From the NCBI GenBank assembly GCA_037576195.1, contig CM075103.1:34556723-34620722 (forward strand): a stretch of DNA of 64,000 bases, written 5' to 3'. Origin of the DNA: Phytoseiulus persimilis (lineage: Eukaryota > Arthropoda > Arachnida > Mesostigmata > Phytoseiidae). This document shows, in pieces, positions 14,200-27,012 of this stretch (positions are counted from its first letter, which is position 1; each line of letters starts with the position of its first letter). The translations under genes and the position numbers were made by a program. A model generated the notes under the pieces. The model made no database searches, was not told where the DNA came from, and was given only the letters and a program-made list of their open reading frames with translations.

Positions 14200-14205
14200 A
14201 ATAAA
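14200..14205 (+). promoter_or_regulatory. Candidate polyadenylation signal of the FN3-EGF gene
   Basis: An AATAAA hexamer lies about 315 bases after the stop codon at 13885, on the same strand. No better-placed hexamer was seen between them. The assignment is positional only. Confidence 0.4.
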
Positions 14206-17200
14206 CACGCGATGCAGGGAGTAGACTCCGAGTCCGAGGATGGTGGGAGAAACCCGGGAGAGACATTCTCCGAAAAGATTGAATCACGGACGGCGTTCGC
14301 GGATGGATCGACGTCGATTGATAAGCGAACCGACCGGCTGGCGCCTGTTTGCGAGGAATCGTACTGAAACGAGAGTCTTCGATGAAATGTTTATGAGTGC
14401 GGGAAGTTGGCTGATTGAAATTTATATGTTGAAGGTGCTCATCCGTGCCCAGAAGGGGAATCAGTAGAAACGCCATCAAATGGTTCTGGGAAGATTCGGC
14501 ATCAATCTGTACTGTATATACATAATCTCAACAGGTACCAACACTGCTTACGAAAGCATGACGCCTGAATTGAGTTGGAAGCGGGACCGAACCAAAGATT
14601 CATTCCATGAGAACATATATTCCTTCCCTCCGGGAGCGCAGAGTTCTTCTCCCCGGACGGCCCGAGCTGTTTCGAGGAATCTCTCCGAAATTTGAAATTC
14701 CCGGTGAGAAGCTCGACAGGAGACTCAGCCCTGCGCTCGTTCTTGAGCCCGTTCTCAACAAGCCATGTAAAATAACGGAAACACAGCGAGCTCTGAAAGA
14801 GTGAAGTTGCATATCAATCCCCGGTATGATTGCGCCAGAATCAATTGACGGATCGGAATGAGTCCCCGTCCTCGAAGGAAGAGTTCAAGGAGGATCCGGT
14901 TTCACTTTTAACCCGAAATTCTGTAACGTCCCCTAATCGGCTTCTGTTACGCGGATCCAAGCCTAACAACATCGAAACCTATCGAACCTGAATGGGCATC
15001 TTAGGTATTCTGTTTTATTTTTCGATGGATGAGGTCATGGAAGATGAACCGGAGCGCGAAAATTTCATGTTTGGTCAGATATCACCGAATGAATTGCAAT
15101 AAAATGCAGAGAAATGGAGGAATCGAAACTGAATTTGTTGTTTTCCCTTGAAAATAGACCTCTCTTCGTTCTGATTTCTCAAGGAAAGATTCAAGCTATG
15201 GACTCTTATTCACCTGGACCTCCAAGGGAGTGAGATGAAGAAATATGGAAAAACGTTTGGACCTTGACCTCGCAGAGATCTCTGGTAGAATTGTGATCCG
15301 CATGCTATCGTCCAAGTTCCAAAATGAATAAATGGATTCCGACGCTCATCGCCTGTGGGAATCGTTATCTGCCTCCCAACTCTGGCGTATAATGAGCCCA
15401 CGAGCGGTGCAGCTCAGTTTTTGTAGGTAACCATATTGAACATAAGAAACTGACACTGTCTCAACCGAGGAAGATGCGCCTAGGGATCCGCCGAGAAATC
15501 ACCCTCCAGTCCTTCTCTTCATCTATTGGCTCTTCATCCTACGGCAAATAGGGGACCGAACCGGTGTCAAGCTCAGAAAAAGTTGGGGCTATCCAGAGAA
15601 GTTGTTCTTCGCAGCAATTTCCAAAGCTCGGAGAGGATCTTCTCGATCCGTGATTCCACGCGTCATCAGGGAGGTTCGCGGGCGGAATGTCTCCGATGTT
15701 CGGTTCACGACGTGCTCCCATTTCGCAGTCGTTCCGATAAGGGTCGCGACGAAGCCAAGGCCTAAGCTTCGCCTCGGTCTAACTTTCTTCGAGGATACGG
15801 AGAGCGTTTCGTGGAATCCGCAGATTACCCTGTATAAGAATCGCGGCTGATACATCGCACTCGCAATCGCCCTTGCATTTTTATTTATCCGGTCTTCCTC
15901 ACTCGACTCGGTACACTTTCGAGACTTGATCTCTTCTCTCCGCTCCGCGAGCGCTCCAACACTCCATCGGAGTAGAGATTTGGAAGCCCAAGAACAGTGT
16001 TGGGGATGAGGCGCAATTAGGAGTGCGGCTTTTCGGAGTCGACTCGAAGGTTTCGAACTCTCTGAGAGGTTTCGATCCAGCACCAGCAGTTGAAAAAATT
16101 CTTCAGTTTCGCGAGGAACCGGGAGTGCATCAGAGGGGGAGAAAACAAGTATATTCTCCAGTAGGGGCAGTACCAGATCTGCATTCAGATTTGAACCAGG
16201 GCCTGGAGAACGTCCTCGGAACCCGGATTCGAAGCAGGTAAGATTGCGCGAACGCCCCCCGCAGCTCCAGTGGAGAAGGGGGTCGCAAGGCGGTGCTCAG
16301 AGATCAAAGCTCGCTATTCGTTCTTCTCAAATGAGCAAGAGATTCGATTGATGTTCTGAAGCGGGTGATTGAAATTGGAGAGCTCTCCGAGCTTGAACCG
16401 AGTCGGAATAGTCTTTATTCAAAGTAACTCTTCCTTAATCCCTCCCCGCCGTTCTGTGCCGATCTTCTCCTCCCCAATCGAGTACGCGCTCCTCAGTTGA
16501 AAACGCGCAGAAACCGAGTCAGGATCCAACAGTCGCAGATGCTCACGATGTCCCGTCTGTCGAGCATTCCTGAGCAGTGGAGGGAGGTCGAGGCGGAGTC
16601 GTTGGCATATTGAAATGAAATCGTTCCAAATAATCGTTTCCCGGCACATAAGATGATCGCCTCAGCAACGATACCGACGGGCAATACTCTGAGTTATTTT
16701 CAGCAACTAGCTCATGTGCGAAGGAAATAAGCAAGTAACGAACTACGGGTCGCCACGCTCCGGGCCGACCGCCTGGCGGCGGACTCGCCGCGTGCAAACG
16801 CTGTAATTATCGTGCATTCTTCCAGCTACACAAGGGAGTTTCAGGGCTGAATAATGCCTTCCTCTCGCGGATTCAGCTCCGCTCACGAGCTCCAAGTGCT
16901 ACGACGAGCTACCCGACGAGAGGCATTCGAGGCGTCTCCTCCAGCCGGTACAGGGCCACGGCTCCAAGCCGAGTTCTCCGAACCCTGATCGTCGGGCGCA
17001 AGAGACGCGAGGAAACCGAAAGAATCCAGAGCATCGATAACCATGGGTTGTCCTGGGAACTTGTTGGAACTCGAGCGTCCAAGAGCTGTTTACGTTCTCG
17101 GCGGAGAGAGTCGCTCCTGCTGGAAGTTTGACTGACATCAATTATGTATGCTGGGAAGACTCGACGTTTCGCTTGAACTGAGCCTCCAGATTAACGGAAT

Positions 17201-20086
17201 TCAAAGCTCGACGAGGACTCCGACGGAATCCCACTCACCAACCGAGAGCTAGCGGAATCGATCCCAGCCCGATCTCTTTTCCCCGTGCTTCGTCGAATAC
17301 TCGCTATATGAGATTTTTCTCTGAGCACAGTCGAGCGTAATTTTATTGGAAGACATGGCGTCAGACATTCTTCCGCAATACAGCACACGACGGGGAGGAT
17401 CGGGGACTCCGGAACCAACTAGCCCGAAAGATCTCGGACCGTGTTCCTCCTTTCCCCGGGAGGTATGTCTGTGAAATGATCGATGGTTGTAAACGCATTG
17501 ACGTTCCCTGGTGATTTGATGCTTCCATGCGAGCATGCGGTCCGATGGCAGCGGCTTCATCTAACGTTGAGCGCGGGGGATCAATACACTGCACTGCTCC
17601 TAGATGTTCTCAATGTTCCGAGATAGAGAAGCCGAGAGGGAATTGCGAGAGTGGTCGGATCCGCGGTGAACGAGCCGCCCACGTGAGCGAGGGGGGGGGG
17701 CGGACGAGGTCCGGAAAAGGGCCGTGGTGGGCGACAGGCCGAGTGAGTCCTTCTCCCATTGACTCCATCCGTTCTCGCCTATTGTACCAGCTTCAGTCGC
17801 TGACTAAGTCCAATGGAGCGAGCACGCTTCACTTAACCGGATGCCTTCAGGGGATCGTGCACGATAAGACAATATTCTCCGGCGATGGCGCCTCCGATGA
17901 AGCCTCGCGTCGCCGCTGAATGAAATCACGGCTCTTTGTTTCTGACAGCGATCCCAAATACACGAATGCGCACAAGCGCCGTTCTGAAGGCGCGCTGACA
18001 CAGTCTCACTTTTGTTGGGCCACCGGGTTGCTCGACGAGCTTGTGGTCGAGCAGCCATGTTGAACACTGCGAAGCGGTGACGTTTATTGGGATATCCCGG
18101 GGAAGCTGCTCATACCTGCAGGCTGCGGCATCCGCTGCGGCGCGGAGTCGCTGCCGCACGCACGATGCATCCAAAGACTCTCCTCACCGCAGTGAGCCGG
18201 AATCGAGGAACCATCGAGGGGCGTTCACGGTCACGCGCGTTCTTGGACACCGTGACCGTGTCCAGCGGACTCGACCGGTATCCTGCATTGCCAGCGAAAC
18301 TCTGTGAAATGCGAAACGTTGGCAAGAAAACAAGGCTCTGTGATGGGGGTCAAGGAACGCAACCATACTCCCAGGCGTTTTGGAACTGGTGCGAACTGTG
18401 TTCCGCATACCGGCGATATTCAGCAGAAAACGTCTTACGCGGATATGGTTGCTCAATGGATCCTTCCACCATGTTGAAACCCTTTACACTCAGGATCACA
18501 GGAAATCCCAGTAGATGATTGGCTCCTATAGATAAATGATTCGAATTTTGTTTTTGCTCTTGTGAGCTTCTCCGGCTGCATACCCGGGATTTATTCATTG
18601 CACATTGAGCCTAAGCTACTCAAGAGGACGAAAGAAAGTGGAGGATGACTTTTCCGATTTTTTTCGCTGATTCAGAGGCATCTCACAGCGACTAACAGGC
18701 TGAATTAAATCATCCATTGACCGTGAGCAGGAATCCGCGGCGCGCTGGGACACTCTTCCGTCCGCTGCATATGTTTTCATCGGCCGCCGCCGCTGTCGAA
18801 ATCCTCACGGCACAGCATTGGTCGGGGAACGTTTGTCCGCATGAACCGAAGAGAGACGAGAAATATCGCGAGAAATATGACGGAAATATGGTCACGGAGG
18901 GGATCTGGCGGCGAGGTAGGAGAAGCTGGCAGACATCTCCCCCTTCGTTACTAAAGAAGTGAGACAACCGCATCCTTAAGCTTGTGTGTAGCCCGAACGA
19001 GAGTGAATATGACGAGGAAACCCTTCATGAAGATCCAAGAATGCATTGAACGGTTTGACTTCCTGTGCGAAATTTCGTACCGCTGCCTTTGAACTCCCGA
19101 GAGCCGCACGGGATGCTGGTGCTGAGCATCGATCCAAGTGGCGTCGGCGGGGAACGGGAGGAAGCCGAGGATCCCAGTTCGAACACAAGGGGCAAACTTC
19201 TCTGCCCGAAATCTTTGACGGAACCCTTATTGCAAGGGAGAACTCTCATTCCGCCAAGTGTTTCGGATCATTCTCTGTTGTCTCTGCCTTTCAAACGGAA
19301 TCGACAATCAGGAATAGAAAACCATCCACTCCTGGGCGTCTGGAGAGAAGCGAACGATCCTTCCCATCCATTTCTGCGCGGCACGGCGACAACGGAATCG
19401 TTCGGAGGCAGCTTTGAAATTTGTCGGCCCCAGAATGCTACTCACTCCCAAGAGAAACAAGTTCGTTTTCATACCGGCTCCGTTTCCGGAATTTCCGACT
19501 CTTAAGGCACCGATGCACCCTCGTTGCCGCAAGCGCTCGAGCTATTCCGGAAGACTGGTCAGGAAGTATTTATAACCTTCGGGAGGGATGTGAATCTCCC
19601 CGTTCCAGAAGTCACCCATCGGATGGAGTCGTCCGATTCGGGGATTATCACAGCAGCCGTTGGCTCAGGTCAGTTGGTCGAACCATTCCTCTGACCGTGA
19701 TGTTTCCAGGGTGGAACCGGAATCCATCAGCGAAAGCCTCCTCTGGTCAAGCGAAATGCAAGAGAGCAAAAACCAAGATGGTAAACGCCCGAGAAAGCAA
19801 GCAGAGTGCGACTGGAAGAAGGGGAAGGTTAGTTCGTCACACGAGAGTAAATATTGACAGAGACCAATTCAGGCCATTACTAGCCGATGGGGCTGCGCAG
19901 TCAACACCACCTGCCCGTTTCAGCCAACTTCAAAAGGAACGGTGACGGTGGGGACACGACGGCGACGAATAAATCCAAGATCACGACTCCATCCAACGCA
20001 GGCTTTCTCACCACGCATGTGGATCGGTTATCGAAAGTTTTGTGTCCACATGATTCTTGGCAACGTATTTCTTCTCTGACGAGTTC
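14206..20086. other. Intergenic stretch without a recognised gene
   Basis: Many short open frames occur on both strands, several with plausible splice borders, but none shows a family motif and they do not chain. The best-looking is a + strand frame at about 19512-19671: an acceptor-like AG, then a mixed hydrophobic peptide containing FITFGRDVNLPVP, then a GTCAGT donor. A G run lies near 17691-17700. I see no mobile element or RNA gene. Confidence 0.4.
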
Positions 20087-20707
20087 TCAGGGTGCTTTCG
20101 GCTGGAGGTCCCCGAGCTCCTCGCTGAGCATTTGTGCCGCACGGAGGCTCTTGATCCGCCGTGTATGAAGTTTCCGTGTGGTCCTTCCCGCACCATCAAG
20201 GATGAATGGGCGGCAGGGATCGGAAAAACCGGATAGGAGAGAGCCTTCGACGTGCTTTTGATAGTCATCGATGAGTTGTTGGCCAGAACGTGCCCACTCA
20301 CGGGTCGCTCCCCTCACCTCTTGAAATGAATTCTCTGTTTGCGCAGAGTAATTACTCCCTCCCAGGTCGAGGTTCCGATTCCCTTCAACGTCGATTCATT
20401 CAAAGTAAACTCGCGATTCGGGCACACGACCCCTCCGCTCCGGTTTTCGATTTTGATCACCGCCCTGGTCGTTCGACGGGAACCATTGAGACTTCTCACC
20501 AATAATCATTCCGATGGTAATGAGCAGAGCAGCGAACTCCCAAGGTCCGCGGAAACTCTTGCGAAAACACCTGTGCAGTAATCGCGTCCAGGAGGGACGA
20601 ACCAAGTCCGCGATAACAAAGTAGAAGACGATCGCGACCACTATCCGAGCGTCTTGAGCAGATGAGGTTGTGATCTTTCGGTAGAGGTTGCTCGCTGAGT
20701 TTGCCAA
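20087..20707 (-). CDS. Unrecognised membrane protein, C-terminal two exons
   Basis: Two minus-strand exons fit in phase: 20707-20500 (208 bases, starting in phase 0 after a pyrimidine-rich ATCACAG acceptor) and 20319-20087 (stop), joined by a 180-base GT-AG intron. The first encodes two hydrophobic segments (IVVAIVFYFVIADLV and FAALLITIGMII) separated by a basic loop. The second encodes a charged tail of about 75 residues with helix-forming stretches (REWARSGQQLIDDYQKHVEG, LRAAQMLSEELGDLQ), likely on the membrane's cytosolic or matrix side. The opposite-strand frames are much less protein-like. The N-terminal exon was not found; it should lie between 20708 and about 21890 or be very short. 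I do not recognise the family. Alternatives are a small organelle membrane protein or part of a chemoreceptor. Confidence 0.42.
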
Positions 20708-21792
20708 CTGTGATGAGATCCAATTGCTGCTCCGCGTATGGTAGGCAAGGAACATCGTGTGCAGCCTTTGCTCCGACGTCCTTATCCCTCGCTCGCGTAG
20801 CCTTCGCCCGCCCGCCAGCCAGCCAACCAACCGGAGGGCCAGCTGGGCTATCACGAGTAGCGTATCAAGGAGATAGGGCAATAGAAGGATAATTAATTCC
20901 TGTTGCTTATCCTGGCAGACTTGTGAAAGGTCGCTGGAGGGGATCACTACGGAGAGTGCCGGAGGAAGGGTGCAGGCAGGATGAAAGCTAGGCGAGAGGG
21001 GCGCGGCGAGCAAACAGAGAAGGAATCGGCCCGATAATATCTCCGTCGACAGGAAGCGAGTTCACCTTTGTTGGTCTCCGGTGTGGCACCACATGATTCG
21101 GCCTAATTGTGTACGCGCAACGGCGATGCCAGGAGCCGATACACTTGCGTATCGTGGATGGAGTTTGTTTCGTTGATAGATGGCTCTACTTCTTGTCGTA
21201 TCCAGCGGTGAGAGGCTCTGAGCTGCGACGCAGAAGTAAGGACACGGAGACAGAGTATAACCGGAGTTCGGTCCTGAATATAGAATTTCGGCCGTGGAAT
21301 ATTGAGATTCTTCGGAGAACTGTTCGCAAATCAGTCTCGACTCCGAGATTCGCGCTCTCGAACCGAATCACAAGGCCGAACAGTGCTCAAACTCCCTCTG
21401 GACCTCTCGACTCGGGAGATCATCCCGGAATCGCAGAGGAGGCGTCGAAAAGTTCTATCGGCTCCGAGCAGCTGGAAACTCGCTCGCATCGCATCCACAT
21501 GGGTTCGAGGAACCCTGCATTGCATACAACGGCTGAACAATGAACCTGGCCATTGTGTTGACAACGCGCTACACAATGGAAGCTCAACTAACATGCAGAG
21601 GACAAACCCTTACCTCACAAGGCCGTGTGGGAGGCTCAACGTCACGCTAGACCCGGAGTTATCATGACAGATCGATTGACTGAACTCCCCTCAGAGCGGA
21701 GGATGATGTCAATAAGAACTAAACACGGTGGGCCCCTGGTCCTTGACTTGAAGCTGGAGAGACATGTCGTAATTGGGAACAATCGTCGCAAG
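20708..21792. other. Stretch without a recognised gene
   Basis: This lies between the unrecognised membrane protein and the 3' end of the sulfotransferase gene. It should hold the missing 5' part of the membrane-protein gene if that gene is real, but I could not identify a convincing start exon. No repeats or RNA genes were seen. Confidence 0.35.
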
Positions 21793-21798
21793 TTTATT
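21793..21798 (-). promoter_or_regulatory. Candidate polyadenylation signal of the sulfotransferase gene
   Basis: TTTATT on the + strand reads AATAAA on the minus strand, about 100 bases beyond the sulfotransferase stop codon. Distance and strand fit a normal 3' UTR. Confidence 0.6.
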
Positions 21799-21898
21799 CG
21801 ATTCGAGACTGATGCTAGTCAGGAGCTCATAGATGTGAGCTGAATGCTTGCGGATACCGATCGCCGTGGCAATAGGTAATGTAGCTGTGTTTGGGCGA

Positions 21899-24800
21899 TC
21901 AGGGGATTTCGAACATATCCATGACCTCCTTGTTTCTCGGCGCCGATGCGATCCACTTGTCGAAAATCTCGGAGATCTCCGGTGTGAAGTGGTTGACGTG
22001 ATCCCCCACCTCGTAAAGAGTAAAAAGTTGTTTGCGGAGAGATTAGAGTCAAAGCCCCGAGTGAGCGAGGCTGTCGACAGAGTTCACGGAGCGGACCGAT
22101 ATGATAGGAGTGGGTTCTTGGGAAAAATCGCTCCGAATCCTCCCAGACCGCTTCCGGATGATTTCCAATGTTGAACAAGGGGGCCGGAGATCTTACCTCT
22201 CCTTTGCGGACGATATCCATCTTTGCCAACTTGTCAGTCGGAGACGCCATTTCCTCCATGCGTTTCCTCATCCCTGTATTCATTCGTTTCTTCATGGAGT
22301 CTACCGTGGTGAGCTCCAAAACTTCCCTCAAGACCTACCGGTAGACGATTCTCCTTTAGGCTGTCCCGTTGAGCGGTATCTTAGAGCTCGATTTGCAACT
22401 GAGCTCAGGCGCCTGTTGAGAGTACCTCTTCTTCCTCGATGATTTCAGCAGCCTTGCCCCCCAGGAATTTTGCGATACGGATCAATTCACCTCTGGGATC
22501 GGCTTTCATCTTCTCGTAAATCACGATGAGAACGTTTTCTGGCTTGCCGAATCGCCGAACGCCATCGAGCCAACTGAGCACATGTCTAAAGTAGTCGCCA
22601 TACCACATGCGGTCCGAAACGAAGAGTTTTATGTACGGAAGAAACCAGTCGATTCCCTCTGGTATCCCTGTAAACAGTCTCGTATCTCTATCAGCGAAGT
22701 CTGGGTGGAAGTTATTTCGGACTTCGCGCGTCGGTCCGATCGGGATATTGATCCGGGAACGATCGGGAGCCGTCAAACTGTCCGAGAGCGCAAGGAAGAG
22801 AGCAAGAAACTCTACCTGTGAAGGAACTAGGGGTGCCTCTCGCGTGATAATACAGCGAAACTGCCACGTCTCGGGGGTTCCGGAATACGAGGATGTATTT
22901 CGCTTTCGGGTTGAAAGTGTTCTCATTGAATGGCAAATGCGTTTTGTAGAAACATCCCGGGGTGAGAGATGAAACGCCAGCCATCTCAATGAACGGACAG
23001 AGTTGATGAATTTCGTTGACGTCGCCCCCGAAATGGCCTGAAGAATGAGGACGTTTGTGACGATTGGACGTGAAGATCAGAAAACTAGCATAATGTACGC
23101 CTCCACCTGTCAGAATATGAGTTGATGATGGAAGCGAACATGTAGTGAGAGGGAAGGTCGGTATGAATCACACTCGCATGTGAGGTTATCCTCTCAGGAA
23201 GTGCTATAGGGAATAAGGGTATACTCAGCGGTAAGCGCTACAATCGCGTGCTGGAAATGCCTCGCTTGGAATTAGGAGGAGGAGTTGAGAGAAGTGTTGA
23301 TCGAGATTAATGCTTCTTGCTCTCGTGTTGTGGAGGCCTACGCGACGAGATGTTCGCAGAATTCGCAGAAACGAGCCTCGCATCTCTTGCTCTGTTTGCC
23401 TATCGAGCGATAAGAACAATAGGATTCGGATAATCCAGGGGATTCCGAATTCCTGATGGGATTATTAGGTCCCTCTTGCATTTTCCTCGGATGGACAATG
23501 GGAAATGGTCATAACTCGGCTCCAATACAATAGTTCAGAGGAAAGTAAAAATCACATCTCCTAACTGGCTCAGCAAGGAAGCCCGCTCACGTTCTGAACG
23601 AGGGTGCGGAGCAGATTGTCTTTCATCGCAGACGACGCCGTCCTCGATCTAGTAGGCGCGAATTACTCGAATCGTGTAGAAATAGATCTTCCCGTGGCAG
23701 CAGACTTGTGTTGGGTGCAGTCATCGTTTTGTATACAGCGAACAAGGCGGGTCAACCGCACACAGATACGGTTATCATGCAAGGGATGTACATATGCTGG
23801 ATACAAATACAGGGTGTGTTCTTTAAGCTGCAACATTTTCGTGGTCTCCGTGTTTCGAGCAGTTTTGGTCAAATTTTATCCGATCTGAGAATTTTCTGAC
23901 TGATGGGAAGTTCTCGGAGAGGCGCATATTTTTTCTCAAGAATCAGATCACTGTTGCGTTTTGCAGAGCTCGTCGAAGTTTTCCTCTATTCAATCCATGG
24001 CTCCTGAAGCAACCTAGCAGGGAGCAGTCAATTCTCAACAGATTTCGAAAAATAAAAAACGGAGAGATTCCTTTCGATCCCAGCCACAAAACGCTCGCGG
24101 GAAACGCGCGAATCGGTTGCGAACCGGAGAAGCGGTATTCAATACGAGATATTTGACCATTGATTGAGGCCTCCAGACCCGCTGCCAACCTCTCCCGTGG
24201 AGAACCGCTCGTCACTCCCCAGGGAAACAGATTTCGGGAATTCCACAAGTGGCAGAACTTTCTTATTTGGAGCCAAACTACCCGCAAATGAAGTAACCGG
24301 GTCGATCCGATAACATATTTTCTCACCTCAAAAGTTACCTGGCTCTCATCTCATGTCCGCGCCGGAAAACTCGCTGGCAGCTCGGCTTCCGCAGCAGACT
24401 GGGGAAAGTCATCGCTGCAAACGGCTCCTGGTTCGAATATAAAACTTTGATTTCCCGCGACTCTTTCGAGCTGTTATTCGTCGAAGCCGTTATGACCCCT
24501 GTTGAGTTGTCGGTACGGTTCCAGGCAGGGACATGAGATGAGCGCCCAGTGACGTTTGAGGTGAAAAAAAAGTTATCGGATCGACCCGATTGCTTCGTTT
24601 CAGGGTAGTTTGGCTTCGAATAAGAAACTTCTGCCACTTGTGAAATTCCCGAAATCGGCACGGGATCTGGAGGCCTCAATTTAGGGGTATCTCGTATTGA
24701 ATAATATTTCTCCAATCCGCAACCGATTCGCGCGTTCTGTGGCTGGGATCGAGGCGAATCTTTCAGTTTCTTATTTTTCGAAATCTGTTGAGAATCGGCG

Positions 24801-26031
24801 ATTCCCGCCTAGGTTATTTTAGGGGCGATGGACTAAATTGAGGGCAACTCGGACGAGCTCTGGAAAACGCAACAGTGATCTGATTGGAAGCAAGATGCGC
24901 CTCTTCGAGAGCTCTCGATCAGGAGAAAAAAATCTCAGATCGGATAAAATTTGACCGAAATACAGCTCAAAAGACGGAGGCCACGAAAATGTTGCAGCCT
25001 GGAGAACACACCCTGTATATATCTGCCCTTCTACACCATGCTCGGTATTCTCTCGTGAATTATCTATTTGACCGAATTGGGCTGGGACATCGCGGAAATT
25101 CAGCCGAATGAGATCGGTACAGAGTTTGAGAGTCCCCGAAGAGTCACGTGACCGGCGACTATCAATCACCGGGAACTCTCCACGACGTTTAGTCCTCCTG
25201 TTGCAGTTCAGACACAAGCTTACCGGGGCTGCTGAGATTCAGCACAATGTGCTGCATCCACGTTGTACCGCTTTTCGGGTATGTTGCCACAATCAGGTCG
25301 CTGTCGTGAGCTTTGTATCTGCCGGCATAGAGCAAAGCATTCTCAGTGTGACTTCCCTGGGTTTCAACAAGAGTTTGCGATATTCAACCCAGGAGGGAAA
25401 CATATTTTCGTTCGGTGTTTCCCTCAGGTGTGGAGCCCTGGGTGGTTTCAGTTTCGTTGCGGCTAGCTTGCGGCACAACCCACGAACTCTCGCCGGTGGA
25501 ATGCGAGTTTACATTAAAAATCGAAACAAGTGATCGAGGAGATTCCCCTCCAGCTATGAGAACGTGCCAAAACTATGCTCCGTGAACCTGAGACCCGAAG
25601 TCAATTGGATTTCCCTAAAAAAACCTGGGGGGATTTCAAACACCACATCCCGGAACTCCATCCAGGATTTACCACTGGTCAACAAGTTTCATGTATCCCG
25701 ATGATTCGTTCCGTAGCTGGAGACGACCTGGGAACCTCGGTCACATTTTCCAACTTTCAGAGCAACGCCTCAGACATCAACACGTAGCGAATGAGGTCCG
25801 CATCGGATCCTCAATGAGCTCTGGCAATATCCTAAATACTTGGATACCTTCGACCCGAAAAATAACCTTATACGCGTTGGCAAGCGACAGAACTCTACCC
25901 GAACTCGGAACGAGGAAGGGAACTCACCTCATGGCCTCTAGAATATTCTCAGTTTTGAATAACTCCGGCAAAAGAACACCCTCGACATGGCGCTGCTTGA
26001 GCATCGATGCATCCCCGCATGCAGCTGTCAT
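21899..26031 (-). CDS. Cytosolic sulfotransferase (SULT family), complete, six exons
   Basis: It transfers sulfate from PAPS to hydroxyl groups of small molecules in the cytosol. Exons: 26031-25928, 25351-25224, 23037-22816, 22667-22413, 22321-22197 and 22009-21899. The lengths add to 945 bases (314 residues plus stop), normal for SULTs. Family signatures occur in order: the PAPS 5'-phosphosulfate loop YPKSGTTWMQ, the catalytic-histidine motif KTHLPF, the 3'-phosphate motif FRNPRDVAVS, the YEKMKADPRGE helix region and the C-terminal RKGEVGD loop. The loop's usual Trp (GDWK) is His here. The substrate cannot be told. One junction is odd: the fit to the family is best if exon 4 ends at a GC donor (after 22413) and exon 5 starts at 22321. 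A GT donor after 22426 joined to a later acceptor is the alternative and loses a few residues. Intron 2 holds a large inverted repeat. Start codon: ATG at 26031; another in-frame ATG follows a few codons later. Confidence 0.93.
23808..25017. mobile_element. Large inverted repeat with short spacer inside the sulfotransferase intron (foldback / Tc1-like element remnant)
   Basis: The left arm (about 23808-24361) and right arm (about 24525-25017) are diverged inverted copies around a spacer of roughly 160 bases. Matching landmarks include TACAGGGTGTG at the left end and CACACCCTGTA at the right, the GTTGCAG/CTGCAAC block, the 'ATCTCGTATT' block and the CTCATCTCATGTCC block next to the spacer. Each outer end carries TA followed by CAGGGTGTG, which fits a Tc1/mariner-type element inserted at a TA site. 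I see no transposase frame, so it is nonautonomous or a foldback relic. It lies between sulfotransferase exons 2 and 3 and would be spliced out. Confidence 0.8.
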
Positions 26032-27012
26032 CGTTCGACTTTCACCGAGAAGAAGACCGACTGGAAATGCTGGCTATGAATTGGCTTTTGACGGAACCGA
26101 GTGCTCAGTGCCAAGGTCGGCAGGTACAGGCTGTCTAGATCATTATCTGACCAAGTCACAGAGTCTACGTGAGTCGTCAGTGCATGCCCTCCGAGCTTCC
26201 TGTAGCTACGGTGTTTGAATCTTATCTCCGCTATCACATGGGAATCCGCTAGCAGCCATCACGATCACATGCACGAGGTAGGGAGCAGAGAGATCAACTT
26301 TTTCAGAGACTGTCCGTGGCAAGATACGAACGAGGTAAGCTGGAGCCCGTCCAAGACGTTCTTCGTCTTACACGGAACTATTGTCGAGAGAGCAATCGCG
26401 AATCGTATTTTCCACCAGCGACATCTTCCATAGCAATGCGGAGGAATTGTTCCCGACTCAACATTGTGTTTTCAGGAGTCGCTGGGGGCGGGTCATCAAC
26501 AAACGTCCCATCAAGACGGAGAGGCAGAAATTTGCCGGGAGGCTTTTGTTCGTGAATGAAAGGCTCGTGTCCCGAATTCCCAGCGGCCTCACTTCCAGAA
26601 CAATCGGAGCATTCCAGAAACGCATTCGAGGCCTCTGAGGCAAGTGCTGGGGTAACAAAGGACAACAGTTTCTGGTACAATGAGGTCATCGAAACTGAGA
26701 CAAGTCGTAACATCGCGATCCCAAATCGTCATCTCCTGCTATGGAGGCCTTTGATTCAGGCATGATTTCATTCGGCATGAACATCTTGCGACGCGATCCT
26801 GCTGTTGTAGGTGTTTTCGTCTCGGAAGGCTTTCAAGTTGGGTACATGAGACTGTGCCCGTTTGTTTCTACCGCGTGACGGCTGGCGGCGCAGTCATGAG
26901 CAATGCAGCTCGGAGGGAGGGAAGGCGGAGGCGAACAAAAAATGAAAAATGTTGATTTTCTTTTTGCGAAGAATGTCTCAGGAATTTTTCATCATTCGGT
27001 GAGCGTGTTTAG

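Noticed and set aside
22607-22972. + strand open frames across the sulfotransferase exons
   Set aside because: They are antisense shadows of the clearly conserved minus-strand sulfotransferase.
26458-26713. Minus-strand frame resembling a sulfotransferase N-terminus (LPLRLDGTFVDDPP)
   Set aside because: The true first exon, with matching phase, is at 26031-25928; this piece has no clear donor and the similarity is weak.
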